DNA of 64,000 nucleotides from Camarhynchus parvulus. Taxonomy: Eukaryota > Chordata > Aves > Passeriformes > Thraupidae. Positions 1-10,529 of the stretch are shown piece after piece (positions within the stretch are counted from its first letter, which is position 1; every line of letters begins with the position of its first letter). The notes under the pieces are model-generated. The model had not been told where the DNA came from and searched no databases. It saw only the letters and a program-made list of their open reading frames with translations. A program made the translations under genes and the position numbers. Where the stretch lies: positions 84,340,546-84,404,545 of the forward strand of contig NC_044573.1 in assembly GCF_901933205.1 (NCBI RefSeq), given 5' to 3'.

Positions 1-1408
1 GTCTTGACTGTTCTGGTTTCAAGTGTTTGATTACATTAAAAGTTAATTTTGTTTGTTGAAGCAAAAAGTATTCAAAACTATATAAATATATAGTTTTGCT
101 ATTTAATGCTAATGCTTGTCTTTTGTATGAACAAATACATTTTTACAAGTTTGCATATATCTTATAAGAATTAGTAAGGTTACTAAAATGAAGCCTAGAA
201 TTTCTACATCAAACATTGTCCTAGATACTCTCTTAGAATCATCTTTCAGTGATCTTTGCTGGAAACGAGAATATAATGTAAGTGACAAATAAAACAAAAA
301 TTCACACATAACTTTCTTTATGTGAGTAGGTCTTGTGAACCCCAAAAGACTAATATTCATACGTAATTATGTGCATGTATTTGCAGTTACAAAATCCTGT
401 CTTTAGACATGAGAGAAATGTCCTCATATTTAGCCTGGTACTGGAAAATGTTTCACATCCCTAATTAAGCAAACCTCCCTAAGAGTTTTCAAAGGGTATA
501 GTTCTCAAAGAAGGAGAGGGTAGGAGGTACAGAAGATGGGGAGGAATAGAATGTATGGGAGACCTCAGTTTGCTTTTTGCAAAGCGCAGTGATTGTGTGC
601 ACAGAAATGCCAGTCTGCTTGGATAGTTTGTAACCATAGCAACTCTTGGAGAAGACAGAGGAGAAAACAGGATAATAGGGGTCTCCTTTCTCCAGATCAC
701 TGCGTGGGAAAATGAGCAAAAGGGAGAAAAAAGGACTGCAGTCATTTTCCTGTCCGAAGAAGTTTACAATGTGAATTTCAAGAGTTATTCTTTTCCATCC
801 TCTTGTTTTGTTATTATGTTGGTTGGTTTGGTTTTGATTTTGGTTTTGCACTTTTTACAGAAGGCATATTCCCAAATATTGAAATTAAAATATTTGGATG
901 GGGGACATAAGATTAGAAGATCTGAAAAACCTTCCTTAAAGCATTTAATTACAGAGAGAATTTATGCATAATGATTTTTTTATTCCTTTTTAAAATTTAT
1001 AGCACCAATGAAATGTTAGCTTGCAGTTGTTTCTTCAGCCATGAGATGCAAAAGGTGTTAATGTATGTGTTTTAGTTTTTTTCCCTGTAAAAGTCTCCTG
1101 AATTAAACCAAGTAATGCACTTTGCTGTTTTCTATGTATGCATGCAGAGTGTTACTTCGAAAATTTTGGAGAATAATTTTTTAGGGAATTGCTTTTATTT
1201 AGTTGATTTTGTGAGCATTTATTCCTCCAGTCAGTTTTGTGGAAGGCTTGTATAGTTTTGCATTCAGAATCTTGCAGTTCAAAACATCCAATAAGAGAAA
1301 GAAAAAAGGTTTGCTTATCAAAATGTTTTGCAGTTTTTATAGAAACAGTGAATATCAACTCCCAGTCAGCTCTATCCAGCCACAGTACACTCACAGCAGA
1401 TATCTGAA
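1..1408. other. Unique AT-rich DNA, no supported gene
   Basis: This stretch has no recognised repeat. Several frames are open between about 479 and 851 on the minus strand, which is a sign of a stop-poor pyrimidine-rich stretch rather than of a gene. A strong splice-acceptor-like tract on the minus strand ends at 700 (long C/T run, then CAG). An open frame follows it down to a TAG at 479-481. It is listed separately as a weak exon candidate. Confidence 0.5.
479..699 (-). other. Exon-like segment, candidate terminal exon (weak)
   Basis: On the minus strand a C/T-rich tract ending in CAG is followed by an open reading frame of two bases plus 72 codons and a TAG stop. The peptide starts VIWRKETPIILFSPLSSP and is rich in S, P and L. 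A second frame is open over the same DNA, which argues against real coding constraint. Its start phase (two bases completing a codon) matches the end phase of the minus-strand candidate at 10376-10529. No homologue is recognised. It may simply be non-coding pyrimidine-rich DNA. Confidence 0.15.
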
Positions 1409-2440
1409 ATCACAGAATCCCAGAATGGATGAGGTAACAAACTGTCTCTTGAGGCCATTTGGTCCAGAACCGAGTAGAACATTAAGACTGACTCACTTCA
1501 CTTGTTGGCAATGGTGATGCTCCTCCTAATGCAGACCAGGATGCCACTGGCCTTCTTTGCCACCAGGATGCACTGCTGGGTAATACAGCTTGCTGTCCAC
1601 CAGGACTCTGAAGGTTCTTTTCTGAGGTATATCTTTCTAGCCACTTGGTTTCCTGTGGGCAGAGATGCCTGGGTTTGTTCATTCTCCGATGCGTGACTTC
1701 ACATTTCTCCTTGTTTAACTTCATGAGATCCTTCTTGGCTTGATTCTCCAATCTGTTGAGGTCTCTCATAGTGGCAGCATACCCATCTGGTGTATCAGTC
1801 ACTCCTCACAGTTTTGTATCATCTAATAACTTGCTGAAGGTCCTGTCCTAGAGTACAGGTTCTTGATGAAGATGTTATACAGCACTGGCCCCAGGAGCAG
1901 AACTAGTGACTTTCCACCAGCTGAATTCTGTACCACTGGTAACTTTCTGATCTGGTAGTTCATTCAGTTTTTGATTCACCTCACTGTGCACTCATCTAAT
2001 CTGTACTTTGTCAACTTGTCTATGAAGATATTATGGGACAACACGTCCAAAGCCTTATTAAAGAGGTAAACACATTCACTACTCTTCCATCATCTACTGC
2101 TAGCCACCTCATTGTAGAAGACTGTAATATTGGTTAAGCACGGTTTCCCTTCCATGCTAATCATTCCTAATCACTGTCTTGTCCTTTACATGTCTGGAAA
2201 TATTTTTGAATAATAATTGCTCCATCATCTACGCAACAACTGAGGTATGGTTGAGTAGCCCTCAGTTGGCCAGATCCTGTTTTTTGTCCTTCTTGAAGAT
2301 ATGAGTAATATTTACTCTCTCCCACTTAATGGAAACTTCTCCCAGTCCCAATGACCTTTTAAACATAATTGACAGTGGAATTGCAGTCACATCAGCAATC
2401 TCACTCATGTTCCACATATAACTTAAACTTCACATTATTA
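1409..2440 (-). mobile_element. Old CR1 LINE fragment, reverse orientation
   Basis: The left end carries the avian CR1 3' terminus in reverse (atcacagaatcccagaatgg). What follows matches reverse-strand CR1 landmarks in order: 'cttcatgagatccttcttgg' near 1720, 'agatgttatacagcactggc' near 1870, and 'tcctgttttttgtccttctt' near 2275. This is the 3' half of CR1, covering the end of the reverse-transcriptase reading frame and the 3' UTR. It is diverged, with stops and indels throughout, so it encodes nothing functional. The right boundary is approximate because the match fades. Confidence 0.85.
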
Positions 2441-4879
2441 GTGGTAATGTTTTTCTGGTTGTTACATAGCTCCTTTCAGTCTCTTATCTCTGCTCCCTGC
2501 TTTCTTCTGAAGTATAATTTGATTATGCTATTGGATTAGAGATGGGGAGAAAAATTAGACAGTGTATGGAAATACAACCACAGAAATCTGAAATATCCTG
2601 CATTTTCAGACAAATGCAGGACAAGACTCAGAACTAGGAAATTTTAAAAAATTGAAAAATCTTTGTATTTATTTTAAATAAAGCAAAATTTGGGCAAATG
2701 AAGTCCATGTATATATTTTCTATGTGGAGAGTGTAAGGTTGAATTTATCAAATAATTTCTTTAATTAATTATTTTACAAATAATTTCTTCTGCTCTGGAC
2801 AGTGCTTTGAAATGTAAATATGCAAGCCTTCAGTACTAAAAAATTAATAAATAAGATGGAAGGTACATGTTTCAATGTCTCAGTTTTTCCCTGTGCTTTT
2901 AGAATTCTTTTGGAGTCACAGCATTAAGCTGAAAACTGGGGCATGACCTAAAGGAAAAAATACACTAGATTTTGAATAAAATAAAAATCAGCATTTCTTC
3001 AGTTTTCTTTCAGTTTTGAATCAAAGTAGTATATTTCATGGTTAGTTCTTATTGGAAAAAATCTTCAGTATTGCAAGCTTTCGCAGCCAGGGTGATGTAT
3101 ACAAATCATGGATGAGATTAGGTGTATTTGTGGTACATCAGATTCTGTTCTTTCTGCTTTATCAGCTGCTACCCAGGAGTTCTTTTGCTATTTTCAGCTA
3201 TTCCCTTTTTTTAAATATATTTTTTCTAAACAAAATGCCCACATTCAATACGTACCATTCCCTTACTTTCTCTTTCCCCACTCTTTTTCTTTCTCACCTG
3301 ACAGCTCAAATAAGCTTATCATTATAAGGGGAATATGGATTATTTTTATCCATTGAACTGAATACACATGAAATACAGGTAATATTTGCTCCAGGTACTA
3401 GAGAAAATATTTTAAAGTCTTTTATTTATGTAACATTTATACTGAATTTACTAGAAGTTTAATATATTAATAAATTTAGTGTTTTGTAACCCTTCATAAG
3501 TATTAAAACTTATTTGAATTTTCACTGTACAAGCACAAAGTTACAACCTGTCATGCAGAGCATGAAGAAGTATTTGTACAGTTCAGGTCTGCCATTTAAA
3601 ATCTCACAAAGTATGTTCATGTTTAACAAATGCACACATGCACGCTAGTATCAGAATAAAGCAAAATCTAGACAATTGTACCATATCCCATATATTACAA
3701 TTGTTCATTTTGAAGCTTGGTACAAAACTGAAACTTAAAAGGGGGAAAAAAGTTCCTATTAAGAAATCTGAAATTCATTGGGGAGGAATTTGGCTTCACT
3801 TCCACACAAACTTAAAAATCATAGCTATATACTAAAATCAATAAAAATTCATCAGTGTGGAAGCTTCATTGCTGCTAGACTTTTTGTCAAAAATTTTGAT
3901 TTGGGTTTTTAGCTGGGTCCTATTTCAGAAAGAAGTGTGAAGTTTGGATTATATCTATGTAGAATAACAAATAGTTTTCTGCCATGTGTTCTATTTGCTA
4001 GTCTGGCCTTTCACAGTTATGCTGCTATCAGGACCCAAACTAGCTCTGGAATCTGCTATATAAATTTGTCCCTAAAGACTGATAGGACCAGAGAAAGCAT
4101 TTTTAGAAAATGGAAATGACACTGCAGTGAATTTTTCAGATCTAAAGATGAGAGGAGAATGGTTGTGATTGTGTCTGCTAAGAAAAGTGACAGCAAGAGA
4201 GATAACAGGGAGTTTGTTTAATTTTCTGTGTATGTTTCAGTGTGTTTTCCTCTGTATTTAAATCTGTATTTTATGTGTTTTTTTTAACAAGTACAAAATC
4301 ATCACTGTGAACTGTCATTTGATGTCTGAAAAATCATTATCCTTTTGTGGGATAAAAGTTTCCTTTATTTTTCACTTTACACTGTAAAGATATATACCTG
4401 GGTTCCATTATAGAGCACTGTGTATTTCAAAATGTCTGATTAACCAGGCACAACATAATACTCTTATTTAAATCCCCAAAAGAAAGTTGAAAGGCCATAA
4501 ACATTTATTCTAAATGTCCAACTCTTTTTCTTGATATGAATCTTTACATAGACAAGTTTTTATGAGATTCGGGGTTCCATGTGATCCCATGGATCCACCT
4601 TCCTCAAGATATTTGCATTTTCTCAATAACTGTTAGTTCTTGAACCAAAAGGACAAAACCGGAAATAAGGATGTATCAGTAAGAACTCTTTGAATGGAAC
4701 AACTGATGTTGAAATCTCCTGTGTGCCAACACGATATCCTATTTGCTCCATTGCCAAGGACTGCTCTTGAAATTTACTGCCTGACACATCAGAAATATAC
4801 CTTGTGCCAACCTCCTGTATTGCTCAAAATGTGAGGATAACTCCTGGGAATAGGTTGCATTGAGTTTGCATGGCAAGAT
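2441..4879. other. Unique AT-rich DNA, nothing recognised
   Basis: About 2.4 kb of low-GC sequence with A and T runs, no recognisable repeat family and no coding-like block with good splice signals. Short open frames here (3052-3356, 3638-3835, 3937-4119) are rich in F, L, S and K, as expected for chance frames in AT-rich DNA. Confidence 0.5.
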
Positions 4880-5204
4880 TAGGGTAATGGGGGGGTAGGG
4901 GGCTGGGTACAAGGATGACTTCTCTCAGAAGCTGCTGTAAACTTCCTTCATGTCCAACAGAGCCAATGGCAGCTGGGTCCAAGATGGACCTGCCGGTGGC
5001 CAAGGCTGAGCACAGACAGTAGTAACACCTCTATGATAACATATTTTAGAAAGCAAAAACAATGTGCTGTTGCTGAGAAGTAATTGTGGACAGAGAAGAG
5101 AGGAATGAGAATATGTGAAAGGAACAGCTATGGACCAAGGTTAGTGAAGAAGGAGGGAGGATGTCCTCCAGACATGGGAGCAGAGGTTTGCTGGTAGCTC
5201 ATGG
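4880..5204 (+). mobile_element. ERVL-type LTR fragment, forward orientation
   Basis: The stretch contains, in order, 'gacttctctcagaagctgctg', a lysine/serine-neutral run reading 'ccaaggctgagcacagacag', 'taacacctctatgataacat' and 'gaatgagaatatgtgaaagg'. The same landmarks occur in reverse within the longer LTR at 54593-55650, so both come from one LTR family common in birds. Only the 5' part of the LTR is here. It ends abruptly where the reverse CR1 begins at about 5205, and no continuation of the LTR is visible on the far side of that CR1. Confidence 0.7.
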
Positions 5205-5324
5205 TGGCATAGAATCATAGAATGGTTTGAGCTGAAAAGGACCTTGAAGTCCACTTCCAACACCCCTGCTGTGGACAAGGACACCTTCCTCTAGAGCAGA
5301 TTGCTCAGAGTCCTATCCAATCTG
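5205..5324 (-). mobile_element. CR1 LINE, 3' end segment (left part of split copy)
   Basis: Begins 'catagaatcatagaatggtt', the reverse complement of the CR1 3' terminal repeat, followed by the expected 'aaggaccttgaagtccactt' and 'agattgctcagagtcctatc'. The match stops at 5324, where an LTR is inserted, and resumes at 6143. The final bases 'aatctg' (5319-5324) are one copy of the target duplication made by that LTR. Confidence 0.9.
5319..5324. repeat. Target-site duplication, left copy (aatctg)
   Basis: Six bases immediately left of the solo LTR at 5325, identical to the six bases immediately to its right at 6143-6148. The CR1 consensus is continuous if the LTR and one copy are removed. Confidence 0.85.
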
Positions 5325-6142
5325 TGTTGCGGTGTGTCGGGGTTGTTCTGTTCAGGTCTGAGTTGTGTTTTCAGAATGTTTTACTTACTGCTCTATGTTG
5401 CCTAAGATGGCTTCCCTGTTTCAGTTGAAAAAGGCTCTGTTTCAGCCCTCCCTCCCCCTTCTTCTTCCCTGCGAGTTAACTGTCCCTCAAAGATCGCTAT
5501 GGCAACTCCTGCCCTTTTGTTTCTGTTTTTATGTCAATCTGTACACCCCTCCCTGTTTTGCCTTATTATCATAATTTCTCCTCCCCGGTTTCCCTGGCAA
5601 CTCTCCTGCCCATCATCTCCTGCCCACTCCCCAGCCCCGGAAACTTCTACCCTGGGCAGGGGATGATTGGAGCAGAGAGGGAAGCCACTCCTTTGCCGTG
5701 CCCTGATTTGTGTATCCTTTAAGTTCATCATTGTATCGTGTATTGTTATTGGTTGCCTGGGGTCTGTTCCACCCCTCAGGGGTCCTTTAAATGCCCCACC
5801 TGAGGGGAGGATCTCGGGCAGTTGCTTGCCGTCTCTGTACCTCTGCTGTGCTTCCCTTCCCTAAATAAACCCTTCCCTGCTGCGGACTACTGCCTGACTC
5901 GCGCATTTCTTCGCCTCACCAGCACCTCATCAGCTGCCTCGCGCTCAGCCTTGCCTTCCTCAGAGATGCCTTCCCCGCCACTGCCGTGGAGAGGTCTCTG
6001 GCAGCCGGCCGATCGCCCCAGTCGTCCCCTGCCTGGGACGAGGGCTGTCGTGGCCACATCAGTCGGCCCAACCAGGCTGTTGGCTGCGCTTTTTCCCCCC
6101 TTTCTGTGGAGCCAGCCGAGCTCAGCCTCGTGCACAGCCGCA
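5325..6142 (+). mobile_element. Solo LTR inserted in CR1 (6-bp target duplication)
   Basis: An 818-bp block that starts TGTTGCGG and ends CCGCA, so it has TG...CA ends and an imperfect terminal inverted repeat. It is flanked by the 6-bp direct repeat 'aatctg' at 5319-5324 and 6143-6148, and CR1 sequence continues on both sides. A TATA-like 'tttaaat' lies near 5785 and a polyadenylation signal AATAAA at 5864-5869, which sets the forward orientation and places U3, R and U5. No retroviral internal region is present, so this is a solo LTR left by recombination. A 6-bp duplication is typical of class II (ERVK/beta-type) elements. The many short open frames inside are not genes. Confidence 0.88.
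5864..5869 (+). promoter_or_regulatory. Polyadenylation signal AATAAA in solo LTR
   Basis: Canonical hexamer within 'cctaaataaacccttcc'. It sits about 75 bases downstream of the TATA-like box near 5785, the usual spacing in a retroviral LTR, and supports the forward orientation. Confidence 0.7.
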
Positions 6143-6505
6143 AATCTGGTCTTGAACCAAGATGGGACATGGATGGAATAGACACAGCTTGCTCAGACAA
6201 CCTGTTCCAGTGCCTCACCACCCTTACTTTTTCCTAATACCCAATCTAATCCTACACTCTTTCAGTTTGAAGCCATTATCTCTTGTCCTGTCCCACTATG
6301 CCCGGGTAAAAATCTTGCCCCATCGTTCCTGTACGTTATCCCTTCACGTACTGCAAGGCTGCAATTAGGTCACCCCAAAGCCTTTTCTTTTCCATGCTGA
6401 ACAATCCCAACTCTCTCAGCCTTTCCTCATAGGAGTGGTGCTCCATTCCTCTGATCCTCTGGAATCACTCCAACAGGATGATGTCCTTATTCTGAAGACC
6501 CCCTC
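6143..6505 (-). mobile_element. CR1 LINE (right part of split copy)
   Basis: CR1 sequence resumes after the LTR. Reverse-strand landmarks follow in the correct order: 'caacctgttccagtgcctca' at about 6198, 'tcagtttgaagccattatct' at about 6263, 'acaatcccaactctctcagc' at about 6401, and 'catgatgtcc'-like sequence near 6478. With the left part at 5205-5324 it makes one 5'-truncated CR1 copy. It covers only the 3' UTR and the last part of the reading frame. Confidence 0.9.
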
Positions 6506-7322
6506 ATTGTGAGTTCCCGGTGCTCACTCTATTTACAAGCGTATCAAGCTTGCCTTTGTTCTTTGGTTTCTATATTTTTCCTCCTCCGCTATAAATGTAA
6601 ACGTTTAATATGGTTGGGAGGTTTTTTGTTTTTGTGGTGGTGTTTGGGATTTCTTAAGAAATCATTTGGAGACTCTGATTTAGGCATTCTTCTTTCATAC
6701 TTCCTGTTCAGCTGGGAAGTTCAGCTGTCAAATGCCAGTAATTGCCTGTTTGTTTTCCAAGTAACATCTAAAATTCACTGCTGTCAGCTTTCTTCAGAAG
6801 GACTGTGCTTCCATTATTTGAGTCAAATCATTGCGGTGCAAATAATGTCATTCATTATCATCATGCCATTTGCAGTCTGAGAGTGATGATGAGACAAAAT
6901 GAGGCAATACTGCTTCCTGTCTAAAAAGAAAATTGTAAGTATTCCTTGCAGGTTGGGGAGTTGTTGAGTATATTTTCCAGCTGGAAAATAATATGTCATG
7001 GAGATAGATAGTACTGTTTTTGGCTTGAGCATGCACACTAGGAATTTGTTGGTTGATTAATTCTACTTTCACTAATAAGTCCCTAAAGTCTCAGTGGTTT
7101 GAGTGTGACTAGCTGGGATCAGCTATTTGCACTAGTCAATGCTGTTTGAGAAAAAAAAAATAAAAACTTGAGAGCTGGAAAGAGGGATTTCATCCAGACA
7201 AAACATTTTGCTTTACAGGTACTTGTAAAATTTGATAAATGAGCAGCTGTACAGTTCCCTTGAGCTACTGTATTTAGACAAGTGGAACAGATGGTATGGC
7301 TCTGCTTCTCCTGTAGAGAATA
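6506..7322. other. Unique DNA between repeats
   Basis: No repeat family and no coding-like block recognised. Several overlapping open frames on both strands (6509-6880, 6823-7072) cancel each other and have no splice or start context. Confidence 0.4.
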
Positions 7323-7450
7323 ATTTAGATTGGAAAACACCTTTAAGATCATTGAGTGCAACTGTTAATCCAGAACTACAAAGGCCATAGTGGACCTGCA
7401 TGAGCTGCAGGGGGACAGCTGCTTTACCATGGTCATCACCATGGGTTGGG
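7323..7450 (-). mobile_element. CR1 3' end fragment joined to ERVL-type LTR fragment
   Basis: From 7323 'tagattggaaaacacctttaag' onward, the first ~60 bases match the 3' UTR of a CR1 subfamily in reverse. From about 7385 'gagctgcagggggacagctg' followed by 'ttaccatggtcatcaccatg' matches the same ERVL-type LTR family seen in reverse at 55205-55240. These are two short remnants side by side, with unclear boundaries. Confidence 0.55.
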
Positions 7451-8510
7451 GCAACCCCTAGTATCAGGGAAGTCTGGGGGATGAACAGATCACGAGCAGC
7501 CCTGTTACGATTCGCTGTTAACACAAAAGAGCAAAGAAAACTGAGTCTCCGTGAATAAAATGAGTTGAACCCAGAAAGATTTGAAATATACCCCAAAATT
7601 TAATTAAAGAAAAACAAGGTTAGATGATGGTGCTAAAAAAAAAGATATATTTTATTTAATAGTAAGAGGGCCTAAGAGAGAGAGAAAGAGAAAGGAAGAG
7701 AAATGAAGAGAAAGAAAGGGAAAGAGAGAGAAGGAAGGAAGGAAGGAAGGAAGGAAGGAAGGAAGGAAGGAAGGGATGGGCAGACAGGACAGGGAGAGTG
7801 ACCAGGGTTAAGTAGAAGCATATCACCTTTTTGAGGGTACCATCAAGGTTTCATTGCTCCCCTCCATCTGGTCTTCTTGGTGGTGAGGGTCTCCCATAGC
7901 CCTCAGCCACCAAAAATTGTGCAATCGAATGGATTAATATACATTTCAACCAAGTGGTAACACCCAGGTGCCTTCCCTGGGGTGGGCAAGTTTGACACAA
8001 GATTTTGTATCTGTTGCAGTGCTCTCTTGCAGGGTCTGGGGACCCCTTTTGGAGGGGTCTTTCATGGGCCATGACATCCCCTCTGCTGGCCCTCATATGG
8101 ATGCAGCTTTTCCCTGGGTGAATGGCCTCCCAGCTTAGCTGGTGTGCACAGCATAGGATGGGTGATAGCTGCCTTAGTCCAGAGATTTTTTCACCACACA
8201 TCCAAAACCTCTCCTACTCTCCCATCCTTTGGTGTGAGGGTCTATTTGAGCTTGGCAGCTGATAAACCCATGGCTGTGGTCTCCACCCTGAAGGTGTTAG
8301 GCTTAATCCGGTGAATGTATCTTTTTCCCTACCCCAGACCTGAGTCACTTTATCTTATCTCCAGTATGCAGTGCTGGGCCTCAGTCAGGTTGTGGTGGTC
8401 TTTCATGCAGCCTTTGTTATACAGTTCTGCTGTAATAGGTCAAAGTCCTTCATGAAGATGTTTAAGCTATGAAGTATAACATTTCAGTCTCCAACAAGCC
8501 CTAACAAGAA
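7451..8510. mobile_element. Probable LTR-type interspersed repeat containing a microsatellite
   Basis: A block of higher GC than the flanks with no coherent reading frame, lying between two recognised repeats. It holds 'agcagccctgttacgattcg' near 7497, a purine microsatellite at 7675-7774, and a GC-rich part from 7800 to 8330 with short palindromic-looking phrases such as 'ggggaccccttttggagggg' near 8038. It resembles avian LTR repeats, but no TG...CA ends or target duplication could be found. Class and strand are unassigned. Confidence 0.35.
7675..7774. repeat. Purine microsatellite (GA, GAAA, GGAA units)
   Basis: About 100 bases of pure A and G. The left part mixes GAGA and GAAA units, and the right part (from about 7731) is a clean run of GGAA tetranucleotides. 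It produces only spurious open frames. Confidence 0.95.
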
Positions 8511-8835
8511 GAACATAGGCATGCTGGTGGATGAGATACTGAACATGCCTCAGGAACGTGTTTTTTCAGCCCAGAAAGCCAGTTGTATCCTGGTCTGCAT
8601 CCAAAGTGGTGTGGGCAGCAGGGCAAGGGAGGTGGTTCTGCCCCTCCACTCCACTCTGGTAAGACCCCACCTTGAGCACTGAATCCAGCTCTAGGATCCC
8701 CAGCACAGGAAGGACATGGACCTATTGGAGTGAGTCCAGAGGAGGCCAGAGGGATGAAACACCTCTCATGTAAGGAAAGGCTGAAAGAACTGACATTATT
8801 CAGATTGTAAAAGAGAAGGCTTTGGGGTGACCTAA
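8511..8835 (+). mobile_element. CR1 LINE, forward (left part of split copy)
   Basis: Forward CR1 landmarks: 'gcatgctggtggatgagata' near 8519, 'gtatcctggtctgcatccaa' near 8585, 'aagaccccaccttgagcact' near 8661, 'gagtccagaggaggccagag' near 8732 and 'ttggggtgaccta' near 8822. The element is interrupted at 8836 by an LTR and continues at 9937. Confidence 0.9.
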
Positions 8836-9265
8836 TGTTGTATTAAACACGTTTACAACAATTCTCATACATATACAGTAATACATTACACAACAATACT
8901 TATACAGTAATATGTTATACAACTATACTTATGCATTACAGTAATACATTATAACAGTTACATTACACCAGCATCTATCTCTACTAGTCAAGGCAGTCAT
9001 AACTCAAAGTAAATACCTCAAATGTCCCAAACCAAATCCCTCAAATGTCCCATAATTGTTACTTGTTGGTGGCTCACCTATTCTCAAGAGTCTTGACTGA
9101 GATAATCAGGTCTAGACCTCTTTGTGGCTTCCACCTGCCACTCTCTGCTACACCAACGCCGCCTCCCCCACTCCGTCCCAGTGGGTCACAGTAGCCCTAA
9201 ACACTAATACTTACACATTACAGTAAACCTTACAACAAACACTAATACATTACAGTAAACATTAC

Positions 9266-9512
9266 AACAACAGAGTCCATCCCCTCCAGGGGCTTTTCCC
9301 AAAGCATCCAGCCAGGAGCATCTGCAGCTAATCCAGCAGCGATCCAATGAAGGATATTGCTGCTAAATTGCCACAGAGCCCTGCCATGTCCAAAGCTTCT
9401 CAACCCTCTCCTGGGGTCCATCTTCTAATAACAACAGAGTCCATCCCCTCCAGGGGAACTCCCCACCTTCTCCAAGGTCTTCTGATAACAACAGAGTCCA
9501 TCTCCTCCAGGG
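9266..9512. repeat. Three dispersed copies of a ~26-bp unit inside the LTR
   Basis: The phrase 'caacagagtccatcccctcc' occurs at about 9268, 9433 and 9489 (one base changed in the last copy). The copies lie within the LTR at 8836-9936. Confidence 0.85.
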
Positions 9513-9570
9513 TCTTCTTCTGGTCTTTCTCTCTTGGGGTCTTGGGATCCTTCTCTTTTCTACTGGGGTT

Positions 9571-9690
9571 CCTGGTCTTTGCGGCAGCCTTCTCCTGGTT
9601 CTTGCGGCAGCCTTCTCTGGGGGCTCTCCTGGTCCTCGCAGCAGCCTTCTCTGGGGCTCTCCTGGTCCTCACCCTCTCCTGGGGTCCTGG
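9571..9690. repeat. Short tandem duplications inside the LTR
   Basis: Variants of 'gcggcagccttctc' and 'gggctctcctggtcctc' alternate two to three times in this 120-bp stretch, giving an imperfect tandem array. The 148-residue open frame over 9347-9793 results from this repetition and is not a gene. Confidence 0.75.
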
Positions 9691-9936
9691 GATTCTTCAT
9701 CTCCTCCTGCAGTCTTCACACCAACCATGCAGCTCTTCTTGCAGTCTTCATCTGGCTCTTACAGCCTTCCTTCTGCTTGTTGCAGGCTTCTGACTCTTAC
9801 TCTGATTCCTAGGCAGACTCCAGCCTTTCATGGTCCTTGTACTTAATTGCTTACAGGTGTATATGCCACTTGTTCTTAATTGGCCCCAGCTGCAACTCAC
9901 TGGGGAATACTGTGCCCCCTTACCATTCTCCCTGCA

Positions 9937-10277
9937 ATCTAATTGCAGCCTTCTAGTAACTGAAGGGAGCCTATGACAAAGATGGAGAGGAACTTTTTAC
10001 AAGGCATGTAGTGACAAGACAAGGCAGAAAATGGCTTCAAAGTGAGAGAGAAGAGATGTAGATGAGATGTTACTGTGGGGGTGGTAAAGCACTAGAACAA
10101 GTTGCCCAGGGAAGTTGTAGATATCCTATCCCTGGGGGTGTTCAAGACCAGATTGGATGGGGTTTGAGCAACCTGGTCTAGTGAAAAGTGTCCCTGTCCA
10201 CAGCCGTGGGGGTAGAACTAGATGGTCTTCAAGGTCTCTTTCAACCCAAACCATTCTACAGTTCTATGATTTTGCGA
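9937..10277 (+). mobile_element. CR1 LINE, forward (right part of split copy)
   Basis: Resumes with 'aattgcagccttctagtaac', then 'gaacaagttgcccagggaag' near 10096, 'agcaacctggtctagtgaaa' near 10168 and the 3' terminus 'ttctacagttctatgatttt' near 10252. It is the 3' UTR and end of the CR1 copy that starts at 8511. Confidence 0.92.
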
Positions 10278-10375
10278 TTTAACAGTCTGACAAATGCTGA
10301 AAGAGCACAAGTGGTCTTTTTGCTGTCTGTCTAGGGTTCTCTCTGTCCATCTGTACAATTAATTGTAGCACTTAC

Positions 10376-10529
10376 CAAAGTTTAAAGTTTCCAAAATAAT
10401 TATTTTTAAAGAAACAAGCTTTCTCTGTCTTAGAATGGACATTGGACTGGCAGAGGTGGCAGCTATGGCAGATAAAGGAGAACTTCGGCTGATGCTGAAA
10501 TTTGAAGACACTAGTCCAATGTATCTCTT
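10376..10529 (-). other. Minus-strand exon-like reading overlapping the + block
   Basis: Acceptor 'cttctttccag' and a near-perfect donor G|GTAAGT bound 154 bases open for 51 codons plus one base. The start phase fits the end of the block at 14214-14329. The peptide contains SISRSSPLSAIAATSASPMS. This low-complexity composition is what one expects when the complement of a real coding frame is read, so the + strand block at 10434-10547 is preferred. Confidence 0.2.

Larger units (their letters stand above)
8836..9936 (-). mobile_element. Solo LTR inserted in CR1 (imperfect 6-bp duplication)
   Basis: An 1101-bp block beginning TGTTGTATTAAA and ending CCCTGCA. It is flanked by 'acctaa' (8830-8835) and 'atctaa' (9937-9942), a 6-bp duplication with one substitution. 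CR1 is continuous across the join. No internal retroviral sequence is present, so it is a solo LTR. A 6-bp duplication again points to a class II (ERVK-type) element. Orientation is inferred as reverse because the GC-rich and purine-rich blocks read more like U3 on that strand, but I did not find a convincing AATAAA on either strand. Internal direct repeats are listed separately. Confidence 0.75.

Noticed and set aside
5365..6368. Cluster of overlapping frames on both strands
   Set aside because: All fall within the solo LTR 5325-6142 or the CR1 it interrupts.
7675..7774. Regular repeat considered as a CRISPR array or satellite
   Set aside because: It is a simple purine microsatellite with no spacer structure.
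9347..9793. 148-codon + strand frame
   Set aside because: It lies inside the LTR at 8836-9936 and is generated by its GC-rich internal repeats.
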